The notes under the pieces were generated by a model. The model had not been told where the DNA came from, searched no databases, and saw only the letters and a program-made list of their open reading frames with translations. Shown here one piece after another: positions 4,364 through 7,864 of a stretch of 7,864 nucleotides of DNA. Position 1 is the first letter of the stretch. The number at the start of each line of letters is the position of its first letter. The translations under genes and the position numbers were made by a program. Location: assembly GCA_017961625.1 (NCBI GenBank), contig JAGCWY010000135.1, forward strand, positions 1-7,864, written 5' to 3'. This DNA is from Ruminococcus sp. (lineage in GTDB: Bacteria; Bacillota; Clostridia; Oscillospirales; Ruminococcaceae).

Positions 4364-4823
4364 CACATCGTCAGACAACGCAGCGCTGATAAAGTCACTT
4401 GATACAGGTACAGTGTTATCTGTGATACGTCCGACAGACGGCATAAACATTGACACGCCAGTAATAGATGTACAGTACAATGCAAAAGCCCTGACTGCAA
4501 ATTATGGTAAGCTGACGATAAAACAGAACACGACAACAATATATGAAGCATACTATTTTATAAAGAGCCGTGAAGCATATCCGGCCGAAAAGGTTAGCTT
4601 GTCATGTGAGTTTGACCCGCTTATGACATACGCGTCACAGATACTTAACTGTCCTGCAAACGTCATACGCACAGCAGCAGGCACTACATACGTTAAAGAC
4701 GATAAATATCCTATAGACCCTACACGCTTTATACTGCATACAGAGCCTTTAAAAGAGGGTGTTTTTAAACAGGCATTCTTGACGCCTGAATATGTTGCAG
4801 TTATAAATACAGCTGAAAGTTAA
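4338..4823 (+). CDS. putative tail protein resembling the N-terminal domain of phi29 tail knob gp9
   Basis: The product is 161 residues from the TTG start, or 159 from the ATG at 4344. It has no signal peptide or membrane segment and is rich in beta-prone Thr, Ile and Tyr. Its course follows what I remember of the first ~190 residues of phi29 gp9: a strand region around the core, then EAYYFIKSREAYPAEKVSLS-CEFDPLMTYASQIL (compare gp9 WFYAFVTELEY...VHFEIDVLQTWMFNI), then NVIRTA (compare SFIVREH), and a final FLTPEYVAVINTAES strand (compare DDMMFLVVIS). It ends where the gp9 homology would pass into the next gene, 11 nt downstream, which has its own strong ribosome binding site. It may therefore be a split-off tail knob domain that co-assembles with the next product. 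Overlap with the upstream gene is 26 nt. The assignment is inference at low sequence identity; an unrelated minor tail protein is the alternative. Confidence 0.5.
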   Translation: MSMTLTLYNTSSDNAALIKSLDTGTVLSVIRPTDGINIDTPVIDVQYNAKALTANYGKLTIKQNTTTIYEAYYFIKSREAYPAEKVSLSCEFDPLMTYASQILNCPANVIRTAAGTTYVKDDKYPIDPTRFILHTEPLKEGVFKQAFLTPEYVAVINTAES

Positions 4824-4829
4824 AGGTGA
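4822..4829 (+). promoter_or_regulatory. ribosome binding site deciding the tail knob start
   Basis: AAAGGTGA lies 5 nt before the ATG at 4835 and overlaps the stop codon of the previous gene. An in-frame GTG at 4826 is part of this site, so it cannot be the start. Confidence 0.75.
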
Positions 4830-4834
4830 TTTTT

Positions 4835-7297
4835 ATGATACCGTGGAATTATAATATATATGGCATTGCAACGGCTGATTATCTGTATTACACTGATGAA
4901 AATCCAATAGGTACACTATTAAATGAAACAACTTATGGTTATTTCTATGACGGCAACCCGCTTTACAGTGTCAACAGAGATAAAAAACTCGATGAATCAA
5001 TTTATCTATGGCATATAGGCGCAGGGTCTTCTGCCGGTACAAATGCAGCTTTTTGCTTGTCTACAGGTGATACACTTGAATTACAGTGCGCATATAATCA
5101 GCCGTCAAAAGTACCGCTTGCAATGCAGTTATGTAATGTAGATACGCGCGATTTTTACAAAGACCCAAAAGCGCGTTTGTGCTATGATTTTCTTGAATAT
5201 ACATGGATAAACTATTACAAATCAAAGTTATTCGTTGATATCAATCGCACTAAATTCTGCGTAAATCCGCGTATAAGATGTTATAATACATCTAACAACG
5301 CGAAAACCACAAGAACGTTGACAGACATTGTATCATATATCAATGGTGACCCTGATCATAGATACGTGTATTTAATGTATCTTGACTTATACAACGGCGA
5401 AAATACACCGCGTGGTACAGAAATGTCATACGTACCGAGTGAATCAGTGTCAGGAAATGCAACGCCTGATATACTGATAGAACGGCCTATACCTGATAAC
5501 GCAGAAGCTGTCAAGCTTGACTTACAATATTTGCCGCTTGCAGAGGATAACCCACAAGAAACATGGATTAACGACAGGCAGTATTCACCATTTACGCAGG
5601 CTATCCCGCAGGCATGGTATGACGGTGTTTTGTCGTTAGTTATGCCGTACTGTATCGGTGAATTACTACAGAATACAGTTTCACAGATAAGAACAGGAAG
5701 AAAAACGGCAACATATAACAGTAACAGGATAACAGGCGGCTTCATGCATGTATCAACAAAAGTACAAGAGTTTGACGATGTTACTTACCAGTGGCAAATG
5801 CACAATATCTATGAAGAAGGTTTTATTGAACTTGATAACGGTTTTCCGCTTGATACCCTGACAAGTAGTCACCATATTACAACTGTTTCACTTCTGCATA
5901 TTATTGATAAAAAAGACGCTGCAACAATGGGCGAAGCGGTACAAAGAGCTCTAAAGCATGAAATAGCTTTTTACGGCTTTTACTTTGCAGATAGCGAAAA
6001 TGAAGCACGAAACGCAACATTAGGAACAGCAAACGATCACATATTTTTGCCCGAATTAGTAAACGGTACAACAACAGGTAATTATTTTACAGGTTCAGAC
6101 ATTCCTAATGTACCATACGCAAATGCAACGTCTGTCAGTTCAGATTATTTCAGATATAATGAAGAAGAAACAGGCAGCGACAGCGGCGACTTGACAACAC
6201 ATACCCACAGCGGAACAGTGGTAAGCAGTGCGCGCATATTAGCGCTTGACGCTGTTGACATGACATTATTGTCACAGTGGCTTAATCTGACATATAAACC
6301 TGACGACGCAGACTTGACGGCAGACTTTAAGGGAGTAAATCCCGCGGATTATATTGTGTCAATCCGTTATTACCCTTTTCAAGTGCCTGCAAGTACGTCA
6401 AGCGTTGAATTTTCCGTAGGCGGTATAAAAGTTGAATATAACAACGTTGGCAGCAGCGTTAGTATAATACCGTATGAATACGGTGAAGGCACACGCAGTT
6501 ATTATGATTTAGGTAGCTTTGTTATGCAGCCGCCGTATTGCTTCGGTGACTTCCGTGACAACTATATAAAGCTGCAGTTATATATACCGTGGTGCGGCTA
6601 TGTAGATTTAGACCCTGCTGTATATTGTCAATCACCTGATAACACATATCATACTATCAGCGCTGCAATACAGATAGACTTTTGCACAGGTGCTGCAATG
6701 GGCTTAGTATATCGTGACGGCCTGCTTATGGAAACTATAAACGGTACAGTAGGCGTAGATATACCGCTATCAGCAATCGCACAGGGCAGCTATCAGACAG
6801 CTATCAAACAGGCAGAAATTGCTTTGAAGCAGTCAAAGCTGTCGCAGGCAGGCGCAGCTGCTGCCGGTATAGGTGCAATAGTCGGAACAGTAGCGGCAGC
6901 CGCTACAGGTGGCGCGGCCGGCGTTGCTTTAGGTGCTTTAGGTATGGCAAACAGCTTAAAACAGATGTATAGCGCCGACGTAAGCAGAGAATCAGCAGAG
7001 TACAATATTGATCATGTAGCGCCGTCAATTAATAATGTATCAGCTGCAAGCCCCTTCAACGGTGCGTTATCTGAGCAGGCCGCGCGTATATTTATCTATA
7101 AGCCGGCCACACTTGCAGGCGCTGACCTTGCAACATACGGTAATACAGTGGGCTTTGCCTGCTGTAAAGCGGGTAAACTGTCAGACTTTCACGGCCTTAC
7201 AGTATGCAGCAACGTAAAGCTTGACGCTATAGACGCGCCTGCACATCATAAGGCAGCTATACAGCAGGCGCTGATAAAAGGGGTGTATTTACCATGA
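4835..7297 (+). CDS. tail knob / tail tube protein with hydrophobic membrane-active loop (phi29 gp9-like)
   Basis: The 820-residue product is the largest in the window. Near its end is a hydrophobic Ala/Gly-rich segment, about residues 672-708 (AGIGAIVGTVAAAATGG and onward). It is preceded by a polar helix (QTAIKQAEIALKQSKLSQ) and followed by a ~112-residue domain ending in VYLP. Phi29 gp9 (599 residues) has the same order: a hydrophobic loop that exits the tail tip and forms a membrane pore for DNA entry, then a ~108-residue end containing a Cys-x(n)-Gly segment and a final INDxGITLWH-like stretch. Here the matching end is CSNVKLDAIDAPAHHKAAIQ...KGVYLP. Before the loop, RYYPFQVP...GSFVMQPPYCFGDFRDNYIKLQLYIPWCGYVDL is a beta-rich tube-like region common in such proteins. 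The N-terminal ~480 residues are less familiar and exceed the phi29 protein. The upstream gene may supply the missing gp9 N-terminal domain. The stop overlaps the ATPase start (ATGA). Confidence 0.72.
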   Translation: MIPWNYNIYGIATADYLYYTDENPIGTLLNETTYGYFYDGNPLYSVNRDKKLDESIYLWHIGAGSSAGTNAAFCLSTGDTLELQCAYNQPSKVPLAMQLCNVDTRDFYKDPKARLCYDFLEYTWINYYKSKLFVDINRTKFCVNPRIRCYNTSNNAKTTRTLTDIVSYINGDPDHRYVYLMYLDLYNGENTPRGTEMSYVPSESVSGNATPDILIERPIPDNAEAVKLDLQYLPLAEDNPQETWINDRQYSPFTQAIPQAWYDGVLSLVMPYCIGELLQNTVSQIRTGRKTATYNSNRITGGFMHVSTKVQEFDDVTYQWQMHNIYEEGFIELDNGFPLDTLTSSHHITTVSLLHIIDKKDAATMGEAVQRALKHEIAFYGFYFADSENEARNATLGTANDHIFLPELVNGTTTGNYFTGSDIPNVPYANATSVSSDYFRYNEEETGSDSGDLTTHTHSGTVVSSARILALDAVDMTLLSQWLNLTYKPDDADLTADFKGVNPADYIVSIRYYPFQVPASTSSVEFSVGGIKVEYNNVGSSVSIIPYEYGEGTRSYYDLGSFVMQPPYCFGDFRDNYIKLQLYIPWCGYVDLDPAVYCQSPDNTYHTISAAIQIDFCTGAAMGLVYRDGLLMETINGTVGVDIPLSAIAQGSYQTAIKQAEIALKQSKLSQAGAAAAGIGAIVGTVAAAATGGAAGVALGALGMANSLKQMYSADVSRESAEYNIDHVAPSINNVSAASPFNGALSEQAARIFIYKPATLAGADLATYGNTVGFACCKAGKLSDFHGLTVCSNVKLDAIDAPAHHKAAIQQALIKGVYLP

Positions 7298-7864
7298 CGG
7301 AAGAAAACAGCATACATTATGACCCGAATCCAGTTATAGACTATGCGGAAAAAATAGCCTGCCCTGTCGTCGGCATTGCCGGCGGCAAGGGCAACGGCAA
7401 AACATACGGCATACTTTTGAGATATCTAAAAGACAGATTTAAGACAGGCCGGCCGCTGCGATATCTGCGCCGGTATCGTGAGAGTATCAGCCGTAAGGCG
7501 CTTATGTCACTATGCAGCCCACATAAGCAGGCGCTTATGAATCTATCTAACGGCCGCTTTAATGACTTCCAGTATTTTGCAAACCGCTTTTACTTCATAC
7601 GGCGTGACGATGACGGCAAAATAGTTGATAAGGATATACAGCCGTTTATAATATGCAGCGCCTTAAACAGTGTTGAAGGCTTTACAGGTGCAGATGAAGG
7701 TGAATGCAGCGCTATATTTTACGATGAATTTTTGAGTAGAGAAAAAGAAATTCCCGATGAATTTTACAACCTGATGATCTTCCATAACAATTGCACAAGG
7801 AACAGAACAGGCTATTACTGCCCCTTAATACTTGTGGGTAATACTGTTACACGCGGCAGCAGCT
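7294..7864 (+). CDS. DNA-packaging ATPase (phi29 gp16-like), 3' end beyond the window
   Basis: The first 190 codons are visible and run off the right edge. This motor ATPase pumps genomic DNA into the prohead. Walker A is GGKGNGKT at residues 30-37. The basic strand RYLRRYR (56-62) matches YVRRYK of phi29 gp16. Walker B is AIFYDEF at 140-146 with D144 and catalytic E145, followed by REKEIP like REKD...IP in gp16. CTRNRTG (167-173) lies where gp16 has its FRNRERV arginine-finger segment, and LILVGN (178-183) matches its CICLSN sensor strand. Phi29 gp16 is 332 residues, so roughly 40 percent should lie beyond the window, including the nuclease-like domain. AAAGGGGTG (7277-7285), 8 nt upstream, and the ATGA overlap with the tail knob stop fix the start. 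In phi29 this motor also needs a packaging RNA; none was recognised here. Confidence 0.9.
   Translation, partial: MTEENSIHYDPNPVIDYAEKIACPVVGIAGGKGNGKTYGILLRYLKDRFKTGRPLRYLRRYRESISRKALMSLCSPHKQALMNLSNGRFNDFQYFANRFYFIRRDDDGKIVDKDIQPFIICSALNSVEGFTGADEGECSAIFYDEFLSREKEIPDEFYNLMIFHNNCTRNRTGYYCPLILVGNTVTRGSS

Noticed and set aside
1..7864. CRISPR arrays, tRNA genes, insertion sequences and phage integrase sites.
   Set aside because: No spaced repeats of CRISPR type, cloverleaf candidates, transposase motifs or integrase genes were seen.

Overview
The window is part of the late (structural) region of a small phi29-type phage with a tail-tip and collar architecture. It probably infects a low-GC Gram-positive bacterium, plausibly a gut Bacillota. 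Three things support this: AGAGGTGA-type ribosome binding sites, a promoter matching the sigma-A consensus at every position, and a set of proteins whose sequence landmarks resemble phi29 gp8, gp10, gp9 and gp16. I recognised these families by recalled sequence features, not by a database search.

Layout. Positions 1-243 are a control region. It holds a C-rich block of imperfect repeats (42-131), a perfect match to the bacterial chromosome-partition site parS (135-150), and a consensus promoter (180-208). All genes then run rightward with tight or overlapping junctions: a small holin-like membrane protein (244-417), an M23-family peptidoglycan peptidase (414-908), a short spacer with a 20-bp palindrome, the major capsid protein with a C-terminal Ig-like (BIG_2) domain (983-2479), a hairpin terminator (2507-2533), the portal/upper collar protein (2551-3648), a Thr-rich lower-collar-like adaptor (3566-4363), a 161-residue protein resembling the N-terminal domain of phi29 tail knob gp9 (4338-4823), the large tail knob/tube protein with a hydrophobic Ala/Gly loop (4835-7297), and the 5' part of the DNA-packaging ATPase (7294 to the right edge). 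No gene longer than a few codons is left unassigned between 244 and 7864.

Working model. One strong promoter drives the late operon. The capsid gene is bracketed by a palindrome upstream and a terminator downstream, which would let it be made in excess over the low-copy portal, collar and tail genes. The packaging ATPase and portal form the DNA-loading motor, the collar and knob proteins form the short tail, and the holin and M23 enzyme release progeny or open the wall.

The most interesting element is the parS site about 30 bp upstream of the late promoter. It suggests that the phage recruits the host ParB/Spo0J protein, either to ride chromosome segregation into spores (a strategy reported for phi29 in Bacillus subtilis) or to gate late transcription.
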